From contig JADJMS010000019.1 of assembly GCA_016709495.1 (NCBI GenBank), positions 47,511 through 111,510 of the forward strand: a stretch of DNA of 64,000 nt. Direction: 5' to 3'. Of the stretch, positions 31,494 to 42,209 are shown one piece after another. The notes under the pieces are model-generated. The model ran no database searches, was not told the DNA's origin, and was given only the letters and a program-made list of their open reading frames with translations. Position 1 is the stretch's first letter. The number at the start of each line of letters is the position of its first letter. The DNA comes from Candidatus Dechloromonas phosphorivorans (GTDB lineage: Bacteria; Pseudomonadota; Gammaproteobacteria; Burkholderiales; Rhodocyclaceae). A program made the position numbers and the translations under genes.

Positions 31494-32385
31494 TCACGAA
31501 TTCTTTAGTGCGAGGAATTCATCAATCAGTCGAATCAACACTGCCTCTTCATCCCCATCGCTGAGACCCAGCATTTCAGCGACAAGCTTGACCTTGTCCT
31601 GACTCAGCTTGCTGCGAACGGGAGTTGCGTCCTCCGCATCCGGCATATCCTCCCAGGGCGGAAGACCAGATGTCGAGGCAGCAACCGGCTGCGGCACAGT
31701 CTGAGCCGTATTAGCCGCCGTCGTCTCTTTCCTTTGCCGGCCACCGGCAGCTTCGGCAAGTGCGTTATCGACAACCTTCTTCGACACCTTCTCACCTTCG
31801 GGCAATTGCTCAATTTGGTCGATCAGTACATCGGCCTTGACCTCATCTTTTCGCCAGCTTTTCCAGCTGTACTGCGGCACCCGTACTGGAAATCTTGCCG
31901 GCATCCAGGAGCGCAGTCACTTTCTCGGAGAGGTTGGCAGCAGCCGTCGCCTGAACTAGCCAGGTTGGCGCCCGGCCAAAGTGCTGCGCGGCCGCTTCCG
32001 GCGACTCAAAGCGTTCTGCTATTGCCTGCAAGGCATTGGCCATGTCACGCGGCTCCAACGCAGAGCGCACACCCAGACCAATGTTCTCAAACACCTGAAC
32101 CTCAAGCGTCTGCTCCGGGGCGCAGCTTCGAACAATCACCGGCACCGTCTTTTCACCAGCCAGAATGGCTGCCTGTCGGCGTCGCTCACCGACAATAATC
32201 ATGTAGCGACCGCTGGCATTGGCCGGATGAACCAGCAACGGATGAATGACACCCATTTTCTCAATTGAGTTGGCCAGTCCCTTGAGACTTCCCTCATCGA
32301 TGTTCAGCCGTGGGTGCTGCGGGTCAGGTTCGATCAACGTAATGTCGATAATTTTGAAATCAGACTTACTGTCTTTGAAGGTCAT
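31494..32385 (-). CDS. ParB-like DNA-binding protein, frameshifted near 31852
   Basis: The N-terminal part has a ParB/Srx nuclease-like fold (LIEPDPQHPRLN, HPLLVHPANASGRYMIIVGERRRQAAI with the GERRxxA motif). A KorB-like helix-turn-helix region follows (PEAAAQHFGRAPTWLVQATAAANL). The frame breaks at the AAAA run near 31850-31853; removing one A joins KLAK to DEVKADVLIDQ and gives a protein of about 297 residues. No parA is adjacent, so this is an orphan. It may be a nucleoid-binding or CTP-switch type ParB relative. It lies just downstream of the HU gene. Confidence 0.75.
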
Positions 32386-32421
32386 GGCCGAATACTTGAA
32401 AAAAGCGTGAGATCAAAAAGC

Positions 32422-32454
32422 AAAAAGCCCCAGCAGACAAACCGCCGGGGCTTT
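32422..32454 (-). terminator. Rho-independent terminator of the HU gene
   Basis: On the minus strand AAAGCCCC pairs with GGGGCTTT (positions 32447-32454 and 32424-32431), followed by a T-rich stretch TTTTTGCTTTTT. It is correctly placed 17 bases after the HU stop and ahead of parB. Confidence 0.85.
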
Positions 32455-32470
32455 CTCTGAACGAATCCGA

Positions 32471-32749
32471 TTACTTCTTGGCGACAGCAGCCTTGAAGTT
32501 GGTGCCAGCAGAAAACTTCGGCACAGTGGTCGCAGCGATGGAAAGCTTTTCGCCGGTCTTCGGGTTCTTGCCTTCACGAGCAGCACGGGCTGATGCCTTG
32601 AAAGTGCCGAAACCGATCAGGGATACTGAGTCACCACCGGCAACTGCGGCAACGATTGCGCCAGTTACTGCATCGAGTGCCTTGGCTGCATCAGCCTTGG
32701 TCAAGCCAGCTTCAGCAGCGATGGCGTCAATCAGTTCGGATTTATTCAT
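32471..32749 (-). CDS. hup: HU-family nucleoid protein
   Basis: ATG 32749 is chosen because it follows AGGAAA and starts the family-typical MNKSELIDAIA. The 92-residue protein has the HU fold: N-terminal helices (AGLTKADAAKALDAV), the GFGTFKASARAAREGKN motif and the DNA-binding arm ending KFSAGTNFKAAV. HU bends and compacts DNA. A perfect terminator follows. Confidence 0.95.
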   Translation of the reverse strand: MNKSELIDAIAAEAGLTKADAAKALDAVTGAIVAAVAGGDSVSLIGFGTFKASARAAREGKNPKTGEKLSIAATTVPKFSAGTNFKAAVAKK

Positions 32750-32952
32750 GTTGTTTCCTTGGTTTGGTGAAATCGGTTGCAGGACAGCAAACAAGCCTGG
32801 GCTGAAAGGGCGCAATTTTATTGCTTTTGCTGCGCAAAGTAACCCTGAAACCGATTTAGATTGTAATTTTTGTACGGCATACCGTTAAACACCATCGGCT
32901 AGAAACAAAAAAGGACCAACGCCGCTAAGCTGTTGATCCTTCGTTGCATTTC

Positions 32953-33029
<77 letters not shown>

Positions 33030-33045
33030 TCCGTCAGAGGTGCGC

Positions 33046-33074
33046 ACTATCCAGCATTAAGGGCAGCGGGTCAA
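33046..33074 (-). promoter_or_regulatory. Sigma-70 promoter of initiator tRNA
   Basis: The -35 element TTGACC (33069-33074) and -10 element GATAGT (33046-33051) are separated by 17 bases. A GC-rich discriminator (GCGCAC) follows, as expected for a stringently controlled stable-RNA gene. A very AT-rich stretch upstream (33075-33113) could be an UP element. Confidence 0.7.
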
Positions 33075-33113
33075 TCTTTATTTATAAATATTTGAATTTA
33101 TTAAATTTTTCGA

Positions 33114-34406
<1,293 letters not shown>

Positions 34407-34411
34407 GAGGC

Positions 34412-35098
34412 TCAGGCTCCCCGAAAGCGGTAACCGGTGCCACGCACCGTTTCTACCCGTTCGTGATGTCCAGACGACTCCAGTGCGGCGCGCAAACGCC
34501 GGATGTGCACATCCACCGTACGCTCTTCAATAAACACGTGATCCCCCCAAACTTCATCAAGCAACTGGGCACGGGTATAGACCCGTTCGGCATGGGTCAT
34601 GAAGAAGAAAAGCAAACGAAACTCGGTCGGCCCCAATTCGATTGGCTGGCTACCGGCCAATACGCGATGAGTCGCTGGATTTAGCGCCAGATCGCCAATT
34701 TCTATCGCCTCACCGGCCAGATGTGGCGAACGGCGGCGCAACACGGCACGTACGCGCGCCACCAGTTCCTTGGGCGAAAACGGTTTGGTTACATAGTCAT
34801 CAGCGCCGGCCTCAAGGCCCTGCACCTTGTCTTCTTCATGGACACGCGCTGTGAGCATGATGATGGGCAACTCGCGAGTCCGCTCATCAGCCCGGATTTT
34901 TTTGGCGAGGGCCACACCGGATTGCCCCGGCAACATCCAGTCAAGGATGACCAGATCGGGCAGCGCAGCCCGAATGGTGGACTCCGCTTCCTCTGCACTC
35001 CCTGCCCGCACGACCAGAAATCCGGCATGCTTGAGGTTGATGACGACGAGTTCCTGGATCGCTGGTTCGTCTTCAACAACCAGTATCGTTGGTGTCAC
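34412..35098 (-). CDS. phoB: Phosphate regulon response regulator PhoB
   Basis: The 228-residue OmpR-family regulator has a receiver (LVILDWMLPGQSG, KPFSPKEL) and a winged helix domain (LGPTEFRLLFFFMTHAERVYTRAQLLDEVWG, then TVDVHIRRLRAAL). The HVFIEERTVDVH motif is characteristic of PhoB. It overlaps phoU by 4 bases. Likely targets in this window are pstS (Pho box at 39663) and possibly phoX. Confidence 0.94.
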   Translation of the reverse strand: MTPTILVVEDEPAIQELVVINLKHAGFLVVRAGSAEEAESTIRAALPDLVILDWMLPGQSGVALAKKIRADERTRELPIIMLTARVHEEDKVQGLEAGADDYVTKPFSPKELVARVRAVLRRRSPHLAGEAIEIGDLALNPATHRVLAGSQPIELGPTEFRLLFFFMTHAERVYTRAQLLDEVWGDHVFIEERTVDVHIRRLRAALESSGHHERVETVRGTGYRFRGA

Positions 35099-35787
35099 TG
35101 CGCGGCCTCCTTGCCCATGTGGCGGATATCACGACCGTCAACAACGTAGATGACTTGCTCCGAAACATTCTTGGCGTGATCCCCAATTCGCTCGATGGCG
35201 CGGGCGATGGTGATGATATCAATCGACGTAGTAATAGTGCGCGGGTCTTCCATCATGTGCGTAATAAGTTGGCGAATGATGGATTTGAACTCGGTATCGA
35301 CGTCCGTATCGGCGCGGATAACACTTTTTGCCAGCTCGGTATCAAGCCGTGCAAAAGCGTCGAGCGCCTGACGAATCATCGACAACGCCGCCTCGGCCAA
35401 ATGTCGAATGCCTACGCCGTATTGTGAAGGCATATGGCCACCTTCATAAATGCGGCGCACGCCCTTGGCAATTTTTTTGGCTTCGTCACCAGCGCGTTCA
35501 AGATCCGTAACGATCTTGCTGATACCAAGCACCAAACGAAGATCGGAAGCTGTTGGTTGACGTTTGGCGATGATGTGGGCGCAGTCGTCATCAATGGCTT
35601 TTTCAAGCTCATTGACCCGGCGATCAGTCTCGACAATGCTTTTGACACTGGCGATTTCACCGGTGGCGTAGGCGTCAATAGCTGCTGAAACCTGGGTCTC
35701 GACCAAACCACCCATTTGCAGGACGTGGGTGCGCAGACGGCTAAGATCTTCGTCGAACTGGCTGGAAAGATGCACGCTTTCGTTCAT
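35095..35787 (-). CDS. phoU: Phosphate uptake regulator PhoU
   Basis: The 230-residue protein has two three-helix PhoU repeats with metal-binding E/D-rich motifs (DLERAGDEAKKIAKG and AIERIGDHAKNVSEQ). PhoU links the Pst transporter to PhoR and keeps the regulon off in high phosphate. It lies between pstB and phoB with tight spacing. Confidence 0.95.
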   Translation of the reverse strand: MNESVHLSSQFDEDLSRLRTHVLQMGGLVETQVSAAIDAYATGEIASVKSIVETDRRVNELEKAIDDDCAHIIAKRQPTASDLRLVLGISKIVTDLERAGDEAKKIAKGVRRIYEGGHMPSQYGVGIRHLAEAALSMIRQALDAFARLDTELAKSVIRADTDVDTEFKSIIRQLITHMMEDPRTITTSIDIITIARAIERIGDHAKNVSEQVIYVVDGRDIRHMGKEAAQ

Positions 35788-35800
35788 TTTCTTGTCCCTA

Positions 35801-36580
35801 TCAGCCCATACGGCCAGTAATGTAATCTTCAGTACGCTTGTCCTGCGGCTTGATGAAAATCTCGTCAGTCTTGCCGAATTCGATCATTTCACCGAGGAAC
35901 ATATAGGCAGTGTAGTCAGAGACACGTGCTGCCTGCTGCATGTTGTGGGTCACAATCAGAATGGTGACGCGTTTTTTCAACTCATGCACCAGCTCTTCGA
36001 TGGCACCAGTGGCAATCGGGTCAAGCGCAGAAGTCGGCTCGTCGAACAGCAGCAGTTCCGGGTCAGTGGCCAGGGCACGTGCAATACACAAACGCTGCTG
36101 CTGTCCACCGGACAGATTGGATGCCAACTCGCTGAGGCGATCCTTGACTTCATCCCAGATTGCCGCGCCTTTCAGGGCGTGCTCGACCTTGTCATCCAGC
36201 ACGCGGCGGTTGTTTTCGCCACGCACCCGCAAGCCGTAGGCGACGTTTTCAAAAATTGATTTCGGGAACGGGTTGGGTTTCTGGAACACCATGCCGATGC
36301 GCATGCGCACTTCAATCGGATCAACATCGGCGCTGAGTAGATTGGTGTTATCTGGAAAGAAGCGAATTTCACCTTCGTAGCGGTTCCCCGGATAAAGGTC
36401 ATGCATGCGGTTGAAGCTGCGCAGATAAGTCGATTTGCCGCAACCGGAAGGTCCGATCAGCGCGGTCACCTTCTTGTCGTAGATCGGCATGTTGATGTTC
36501 TTGAGCGCCTTGTTCTCACCATAGAAAAAGTTGAGATTGCGCGCTTCGGCCTTGAGTGCCGGGGTTTCCTGAATCTGCAT
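35801..36580 (-). CDS. pstB: Phosphate ABC transporter ATPase PstB
   Basis: ATG 36580 ([12 protein letters not shown]) follows AGGGAG and is preferred to the upstream in-frame ATG at 36604. The protein has Walker [10 protein letters not shown], signature [16 protein letters not shown] and Walker [16 protein letters not shown], plus the PstB-typical [17 protein letters not shown]. It powers phosphate import through PstCA. Confidence 0.95.
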   Translation of the reverse strand: MQIQETPALKAEARNLNFFYGENKALKNINMPIYDKKVTALIGPSGCGKSTYLRSFNRMHDLYPGNRYEGEIRFFPDNTNLLSADVDPIEVRMRIGMVFQKPNPFPKSIFENVAYGLRVRGENNRRVLDDKVEHALKGAAIWDEVKDRLSELASNLSGGQQQRLCIARALATDPELLLFDEPTSALDPIATGAIEELVHELKKRVTILIVTHNMQQAARVSDYTAYMFLGEMIEFGKTDEIFIKPQDKRTEDYITGRMG

Positions 36581-36604
36581 TTGAGACTCCCTATTTGTAT
36601 TCAT

Positions 36605-36640
36605 TTTTTCAGCGTTTTGGGGGCGTTGACCGCAACAATT
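36605..36640 (+). repeat. Dispersed GTTGACCG repeat, copy 5
   Basis: It reads TTTTTTCAGCG, TTTTGGGGGC, GTTGACCGCAACAATT. It fills the gap between pstA and pstB, inside an operon. Confidence 0.75.
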
Positions 36641-37571
36641 ACCACTTGATGTTCTTGCGCATCTTGTAGCGCAGGTAGATCGCGACGGCGTTCATCGAAA
36701 GCACCATGGCCATCAGCACGAAGCCTGCGGCGGCGGCATTGACTTCGAAAGCCGGATCCGGCCGCGAGGTCCAGTTGAAAATCTGGATCGGCATCACGGT
36801 GAAAGGCGCCATCACCCAGTCGAACAGACCAGCCGTGCCGCCATCGCCGAGTTCCGAGAACGGGGCTGGTGGCAGGAAAGCAATGAAAGTCAGCGCGCCG
36901 ATGGTGATGATTGGTGCGGTTTCGCCAATGGCGCGCGCGAGGCCGATAATCACACCCGTCAGGATGCCGGGCATGGCATAAGGAATGATGTGGTAGCGGC
37001 AGGTTTGCCAGCGCGTCGCACCGACTGCCATCGAACCTTCGCGAATCATTGCCGGAATGGCGCGGATCGCTTCACGAGTCGAGACGATGATGATCGGCAG
37101 GATCAGCAGTGCCAGGGTCAGACCGGCCGACAGAATGCTCTGCCCGAAGCCGAACTGATAAACGAAAATTCCAAGCGCCAGCAGACCATAGACAATCGAC
37201 GGCACAGCAGCCAGATTGCTGATGTTAATCTCGATGATGTTGGTAATCCAGTTGCGCTTGGCATATTCCTCGAGGTACAGTCCGGCCGCAACGCCGAGTG
37301 GTACGGCCGCCAGCGCCGTCACAAACATGACCAGCAGCGAACCGACCCATGCCGAGAGAATGCCGGCCTTGTTGGCATGCCGCGAAGCAAAGTTGAGGAA
37401 GAAATCGACCGTGAAGCGCTCCGAGCCCTTGATCACCATGTCGGCGATCAGCGCGACGATAACGACCAGAGCCAGCGACAGGCAGAAGATGCCCATTACC
37501 TTGAAGATATTGTCCTTCAGCTTGCCGCGCGCAATAACAGCGCGGATCTGTTCGGTGGTAAGCGGTTTCAT
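36639..37571 (-). CDS. pstA: Phosphate ABC transporter permease PstA
   Basis: ATG 37571 overlaps the pstC stop (TAATG), so the 310-residue product is translationally coupled. It has six membrane helices and the permease loop ([27 protein letters not shown]). With PstC it forms the phosphate channel. Confidence 0.94.
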   Translation of the reverse strand: MKPLTTEQIRAVIARGKLKDNIFKVMGIFCLSLALVVIVALIADMVIKGSERFTVDFFLNFASRHANKAGILSAWVGSLLVMFVTALAAVPLGVAAGLYLEEYAKRNWITNIIEINISNLAAVPSIVYGLLALGIFVYQFGFGQSILSAGLTLALLILPIIIVSTREAIRAIPAMIREGSMAVGATRWQTCRYHIIPYAMPGILTGVIIGLARAIGETAPIITIGALTFIAFLPPAPFSELGDGGTAGLFDWVMAPFTVMPIQIFNWTSRPDPAFEVNAAAAGFVLMAMVLSMNAVAIYLRYKMRKNIKW

Positions 37572-38521
37572 TAATAGTTCTCCCGATATTTGGCGCGCAA
37601 CCACTGGCCGAGGATATTGAAGACCAAGGTAATCAGCAGCAGCGTCAAACCCGCGGCAAAGATGGTCTGGTAGCCGATCGAGCCGTGCGGCAGATCGCCG
37701 AGTGCAACTTGCACGATGTACGAGGTGATGGTGGCGGCGGGCTCTGCCGGGTTCCAGGTCAAATTTGGCTGCATACCGGCAGCCACAGCGAGAATCATTG
37801 TTTCGCCGACAGCACGTGAAATAGCCAGAATATAGGAAGCGGCCAGACCGGAGATGGCGGCCGGCACGACGACATGAATGGCGGTATAAAGCTTGGTTGA
37901 GCCCATCGCATAGGCGCCTTCACGCATACTCATTGGCACGGCGCGCATGGCATCTTCGGACAGCGAGGCAATGTAGGGCACGATCATGATGCCCATCACC
38001 AAACCGGCGGAGAGCAGGGAAAAGCCAGGCAAAGTAGGAAAGAAGTATTGCAGTATGGGCGTCACGACGAGCAAGGCAAAGTACCCGAAAACGATGGTCG
38101 GGATACCACCAAGCAATTCGAGAATCGGCTTGGAAATCTCGCGCACCCTGGAATCAGCGAATTCAGAAAGGTAGATGGCGATGATCGTCCCCATTGGCAC
38201 CGCGACCAGTAGTGCGACAGCCGAGGAAACGAGCGTGCCGGAGATCAGCACCATAATGCCGAAATGGGCATCATCGAAGAGTGGTGTCCATTGCGTATCA
38301 GTCAGAAAATCGACAATGCTGACATTGGAAAAGAAATGGACGGACTCGGAAACCAGTACGTAAACGATACCGATTGTTGTCAGAACCGAAATTGCTGCTG
38401 CACCCAGCAGGATGGCTTCAATGAGCTTTTCCTTCCAGTTGCGCATGGCGTTGTACGCCAGACGGTTGCTGACTTGAGACAGATCCGTAGTGTTATTTGC
38501 AGACATAGCGTGTGAATTCAC
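37571..38521 (-). CDS. pstC: Phosphate ABC transporter permease PstC
   Basis: The 316-residue permease has six helices and the loop SEDAMRAVPMSMREGAYAMGSTK. GTG 38521 or ATG 38506 may be the start; neither has a strong ribosome site. The PstC-typical region VSESVHFFSNVSIVDFLTD...WTPLF follows the first helix. Confidence 0.93.
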   Translation of the reverse strand: MNSHAMSANNTTDLSQVSNRLAYNAMRNWKEKLIEAILLGAAAISVLTTIGIVYVLVSESVHFFSNVSIVDFLTDTQWTPLFDDAHFGIMVLISGTLVSSAVALLVAVPMGTIIAIYLSEFADSRVREISKPILELLGGIPTIVFGYFALLVVTPILQYFFPTLPGFSLLSAGLVMGIMIVPYIASLSEDAMRAVPMSMREGAYAMGSTKLYTAIHVVVPAAISGLAASYILAISRAVGETMILAVAAGMQPNLTWNPAEPAATITSYIVQVALGDLPHGSIGYQTIFAAGLTLLLITLVFNILGQWLRAKYRENY

Positions 38522-38542
38522 TTTGAGAATTCCATAAACAGA

Positions 38543-38568
38543 AAATCCGACCCCGGACGGGGTCGGGC
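38543..38568 (-). terminator. Attenuator hairpin between pstS and pstC
   Basis: CCGACCCC (38547-38554) pairs with GGGGTCGG (38559-38566); on the minus strand ATTTTCTGTTTA follows. This suits partial termination after the highly expressed binding-protein gene. Confidence 0.7.
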
Positions 38569-38605
38569 TTTCAACAGCAGGCGGATGTGTTCGCCAAGGC
38601 GAAAA

Positions 38606-39607
38606 TTACATCTTCGCTTCGCGCTTCATCAGATCTTCGATGGTGATACCAATTTCGTTATGACCACCAAACACCGTGCCGATTTTCTTCTTGTTCATGT
38701 GATCGATGTTGCCCTTGTAAGCATTCGCCGGCAACGGTACATATTTCACTTCCTTGGTCAGTTGGGCACCATTCTTCATGTAGAACTCAATGAACTCCTT
38801 GACTTCCGGCTTCTCAAGCGACTTGGCCTTGACGTAGATGAAGATCGGACGTGACAGCGGAGCGTAGGTACCGTTCTCGACGTTGGCAGCAGACGGTTCA
38901 ACTGCCTTGCCGGTCTTCGGATTGACGATCGGCAGCGCCTTCAGCTTGGCGGTGTTCTCAGCGTAGTAGGCATAACCAAAATAGCCGATGGCATTGACGT
39001 CACGGGAAACCCCCTGCACCAGCACATTGTCATCTTCCGACGCGGTGTAGTCGCCGCGCGAAGACTTGGCCTTGCCAACCATGGCTTCGGTGAAGTATTC
39101 AAAAGTACCGGAATCGGCACCAGCGCCAAACAACTTAACCGGCGCATCAGGCCAGGCCGGATTGACCTGATTCCACTTCATGACCTTGCCTTGGGCAGCC
39201 GGCTCCCAAAGAGTTTTCATCTCTTCGACGGTGGCCTGCTTGAGGAAGGTGTTTTTCGGGTTGACAACGACGGTCAGCGCATCAAAAGCGACCGGCATTT
39301 CGATGTACTCGACGCCAGCAGCCTTACAGTCAGCCATTTCTTTCGCGGTGATCGGACGTGAGGCATCGGAAATATCGATTTCGTCACGGCAGAACTTCTT
39401 GAAACCACCACCCGTACCGGAAATACCCACGGTAACTTTAATGACGTTCTTTTTGGCCTTCTGGAATTCTTCAGCAATTGCTTCGGTGATCGGATAAACC
39501 GTCGAAGAGCCGTCAATCTTGATGACCTGAGCCTGCACTGCCTGAGCGCCGAACAGGGCGACACCAGCAACAGCGAGAGCGGATACGAGCTTGGATTGCT
39601 TGAACAT
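38606..39607 (-). CDS. pstS: Phosphate-binding periplasmic protein PstS
   Basis: ATG 39607 follows GGAG. The 333-residue product has a signal peptide (ending AVQAQV) and phosphate-binding motifs DGSSTVYPI and EIDISDASRPI, with GAGADSGTFEYF later. The family is the high-affinity phosphate binding protein. It is the first gene of the pst-pho locus, below a Pho box. Confidence 0.95.
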   Translation of the reverse strand: MFKQSKLVSALAVAGVALFGAQAVQAQVIKIDGSSTVYPITEAIAEEFQKAKKNVIKVTVGISGTGGGFKKFCRDEIDISDASRPITAKEMADCKAAGVEYIEMPVAFDALTVVVNPKNTFLKQATVEEMKTLWEPAAQGKVMKWNQVNPAWPDAPVKLFGAGADSGTFEYFTEAMVGKAKSSRGDYTASEDDNVLVQGVSRDVNAIGYFGYAYYAENTAKLKALPIVNPKTGKAVEPSAANVENGTYAPLSRPIFIYVKAKSLEKPEVKEFIEFYMKNGAQLTKEVKYVPLPANAYKGNIDHMNKKKIGTVFGGHNEIGITIEDLMKREAKM

Positions 39608-39654
39608 GGGGAACTCCTGCACATAGTTAGTTAGACAACAATGTGCAGGTTAAC

Positions 39655-39696
39655 CCTGGATTGTTACAACCGGATGACAGGCTGTAACAATCCAGG
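39655..39696. other. 14-bp perfect inverted repeat in front of pstS
   Basis: CCTGGATTGTTACA (39655-39668) and TGTAACAATCCAGG (39683-39696) are perfect inverse copies around a 14-base loop. The dyad overlaps the Pho box. TTTTT follows on the plus strand. Confidence 0.8.
39663..39680 (-). promoter_or_regulatory. Probable Pho box upstream of pstS
   Basis: On the minus strand CTGTCAT, four spacer bases, then TTGTAAC match the two 7-base direct repeats of the PhoB site (CTGTCAT-N4-CTGTCAY), the first half perfectly. It lies about 56 bases upstream of the pstS start. Confidence 0.65.
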
Positions 39697-39716
39697 TTTT
39701 TACATTACTTACCTGA

Positions 39717-40468
39717 TCAACTCACCAGAGTATCGACCAAGTCAATCATGAACTCGACATCCTCTTGTGAGCTGACTTCCCAATGCGAAAAACCAAGATC
39801 CTTGAGAATAGGCAGGGCTTTCTCATCGCTTGGCATGCTCAGGAGCGCTTCCCGCAAGGCAGGCAGTATGCTGAGCGCTTTCGGCCCCGCCAGCAACATG
39901 TGGCGAACGACGCTGATCTCACTTCGCACCAGCGGGCGCAATGAACCGCGAATCATTGAAGAAAAACCATCAAATGCACGTGCCGGGAAGATTCCCACAT
40001 CGGCATTCCCGTTCATGACTTGCTTGGCAACCAGAATGTAACTGCTGCAAATCTCGCTTTTGACATTCTCCGGAGAGAGATCTGCCGGCTCAAGCATGAT
40101 CATGCCCATCATGTTCACATCGGGGTCAGCGGTAGAAGCAACGCGAATTCCCGCTTGCAAATCCTCTGTCCGCTGATAGGCAGAACCGGCATTTACGGCA
40201 ACAACGGCTTCATCCGCCAGTCCGGCCGGGTGAGCCAGCGCCATGAATCCCATTTCACGCACCAGCATGGCCGCGTCGTAGGGGTTGGCATAAATCAGGT
40301 CAATCCTGTCTTCAGCAATCGCCTGACGCTGCTGGGCAAAGCTGTCATACAAAGCGAGATGAATCGCCACATCCAGCTTGCGTTGTAGCCAAGTATTGAA
40401 GATATCACCAGCCTGAAAATTTATCGGGACTGAAATCCGGACTGATCGTCAGATTTGTAGGAACTCCC
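39717..40468 (-). CDS. PhnD-like phosphate/phosphonate-type binding protein, 5' end lost in abnormal block
   Basis: The readable part matches the PhnD-like solute-binding family (RIDLIYANPYDAAMLVREMGF is the typical stretch; later ILVAKQVMNGNADVGIFPA). Close to the 5' end the frame breaks near 40403: ISPDFSPDKFSGW should run into YIFNTWLQRKLD, and removal of one base does this. The start codon must lie in the G/C homopolymer block. No signal peptide can be seen. It lies downstream of the GTPase/roadblock operon on the same strand, so it may be a cytosolic or periplasmic sensor module rather than a transporter subunit. Confidence 0.75.
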
Positions 40469-41640
40469 GACCCGGCCCCCCACCCCCCCTGGCGGGGGCC
40501 CCCGGGCCGCACCAAAAAGCCGGGGGGCACCCTCCCCCCCCCGCCCCCCCCCCCCGGCCAGGGGGGTGGGGGGGGGGGGCCGCCGCCGCCTCCCCCCCGG
40601 GGGGCGCGCCCCCCCGTGGGGGGGGGCCCGCGCGCAACCGGGGCGGGTGGGGGCCCCCCCCGGGGAGGAAAAAAACCGGGGGGGGAACCCCACCCCCAAA
40701 AAACCTTGCAGGGAGGTTTTGGGAGGGGACCCCGGGGGCCCCCCCCCCCGGCGGGGGCCGCCGCGCCCGGCCCGGGGGGGGGGGCCCCCCCCCCGGGGCC
40801 GGGAGGGGAGGCAGGGGGTGGCGGCCGGGCGGCCCACCCCCCGCGCCCCGCGCCCCCCACAAAAAAAGGGCCCCCGCGCCGGCCCCCGGAAAAAGACAAC
40901 CGGGCCCCCCCACGGGCCAGAAGGGGGGAGGGGGGGGGGGGGCGGGGGGGGGGGGCCCGGCCAGCCCGCCCCGGGGGGGGGCGAGGGAGGGGGGCGGGGG
41001 GGCGGGCCCGGGGGCGCCGGGGGGGGCGGCGCAGGCGAACCCGGCCGCCCCGGCGGGACCGCCCCTGGGGGGGGGCCGATTTCCCCCGGGGCCCAACCCC
41101 CGCCCCCCCCCCCCCCGGGGGGGCCCCCCGGGGCCCGTCGCCCGGGGGACCTGCCCGGCGCGCCGTTTTCCCGGGGGGAGAAGGGGCCGGAAGGAAAGCA
41201 GAACCAAACGGAACGGAACCGGGGGGGCCAAAACAGAAAAAAAAAAAGGGGGGGCCCCCGGGCGGCTCCCCCCGGGGGGGGGGGGGGGCGGGGGGGGGGT
41301 GGCCGGGGGCGCCGGCGGGGAGGCCCCCCCCCCGGGGCTTTCCCCCGGCGGGGGGGGGGGGGGGGGGCGGGGCGGCAGGCCACGGGGGCAACCCCCCCCC
41401 CCCCCCCCCGCCCGCGCCAGAAGGGGGAGGGGGGGGGGGGGGCGGGGGCCCCCGCCCCCCCGGCCCCCGGCCCCCCGCGGGGCCCCGCCGGCGCCGGGGG
41501 CCCCCGGGGGGGGCGGCACCCCGGGGGGGACCAGCCAGGGGGCCCCCCCGGGGCTTCCCCGCGGGGCCCGGGCGGGGTTTCGCTGCTCGGTCGAAAACAG
41601 GAAGGCCCACCCCACGGGAGGGCCAGGCCCCCCCCCCGGA
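40469..41640. other. Abnormal G/C homopolymer block, probably not real sequence
   Basis: About 1.17 kb consists mainly of G and C runs (up to 18 G in a row at 41350-41367), with very few T and short A runs. Composition switches sharply from normal DNA on both sides. Long frames on both strands here code only for Pro/Gly/Arg and are meaningless. The block interrupts the 5' end of the PhnD-like gene and a gene that starts at 41672. It is best treated as a base-calling or assembly failure of unknown true length. Confidence 0.85.
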
Positions 41641-41672
41641 ACGAAACAAAAACTACTCAGATTCAATGTCAT
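41641..41672 (-). CDS. Start of an unreadable gene coupled to the PAS gene
   Basis: An ATG at 41672 overlaps the TGA stop of the PAS gene (ATGA) and opens MTLNLSSFCFV before the frame enters the abnormal block. The ATGA overlap suggests a genuine translationally coupled gene whose body cannot be read. What it encodes is unknown. Confidence 0.4.
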
Positions 41673-42157
41673 GCTGACTCCTTGGCTTTCATCTCAACAT
41701 AAAGGGCAATTGCTTCATTTACCTTGCTGCGCGATGGTTTTCGGCGCACTGAGGTATAACCCACAATCTGCCCGTCCCGAACGTTCGGCACCACAACGGC
41801 ATGGACCCAGTAATAACCACCATCCTTACGCACGTTTTTGACGTAGCCGTGCCACTTCTTGCCCGCACCAACGGTAGCCCAAAGATCGGCATAAGCAGCT
41901 TTAGGCATATCTGGATGACGCAGGATGCAGTGGGGTTGCCCGAGAATTTCGCTCTCCGTGTAACCGGACATTTCTATGAAAGCCTGATTGCACTGAGTAA
42001 CAAAACCTAGAGTGTCAGTCCGGGAAACAATCAGCTTCCCTTCGGGATAAGCGGTTTCAATATCGGTCACCAGCACCGTGCGCTGATTTCCATTGAAATA
42101 GGCGAGCCGGTGCGCGGTCGCCTTGCCTGCAACCTGACTCGGATCCATGTCGTTCAT
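41669..42157 (-). CDS. Stand-alone Aer-like PAS domain protein
   Basis: The 162-residue protein is a single PAS domain (about residues 25-145) closely similar to the Aer-like domain at 14650-16283: RHPDMPKAAYADLW and DGGYYWVHAVVVP. ATG 42157 follows GGAG. Aer PAS domains bind FAD and sense redox state, so this protein may give the operon a redox input. It has no transmembrane or output domain and presumably acts by contact with another protein of the operon. Confidence 0.85.
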   Translation of the reverse strand: MNDMDPSQVAGKATAHRLAYFNGNQRTVLVTDIETAYPEGKLIVSRTDTLGFVTQCNQAFIEMSGYTESEILGQPHCILRHPDMPKAAYADLWATVGAGKKWHGYVKNVRKDGGYYWVHAVVVPNVRDGQIVGYTSVRRKPSRSKVNEAIALYVEMKAKESA

Positions 42158-42209
42158 ACGGGCTCCATATGATAGAGACTACATAAGTGTGGTCTGGTCA
42201 AACGCGGAA

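Noticed and set aside
40405..41702. Very long Pro/Gly/Arg-rich open frames on both strands
   Set aside because: They arise only from G/C homopolymer runs in the abnormal block; overlapping frames on both strands all stay open, which is a sign of biased composition and not coding.
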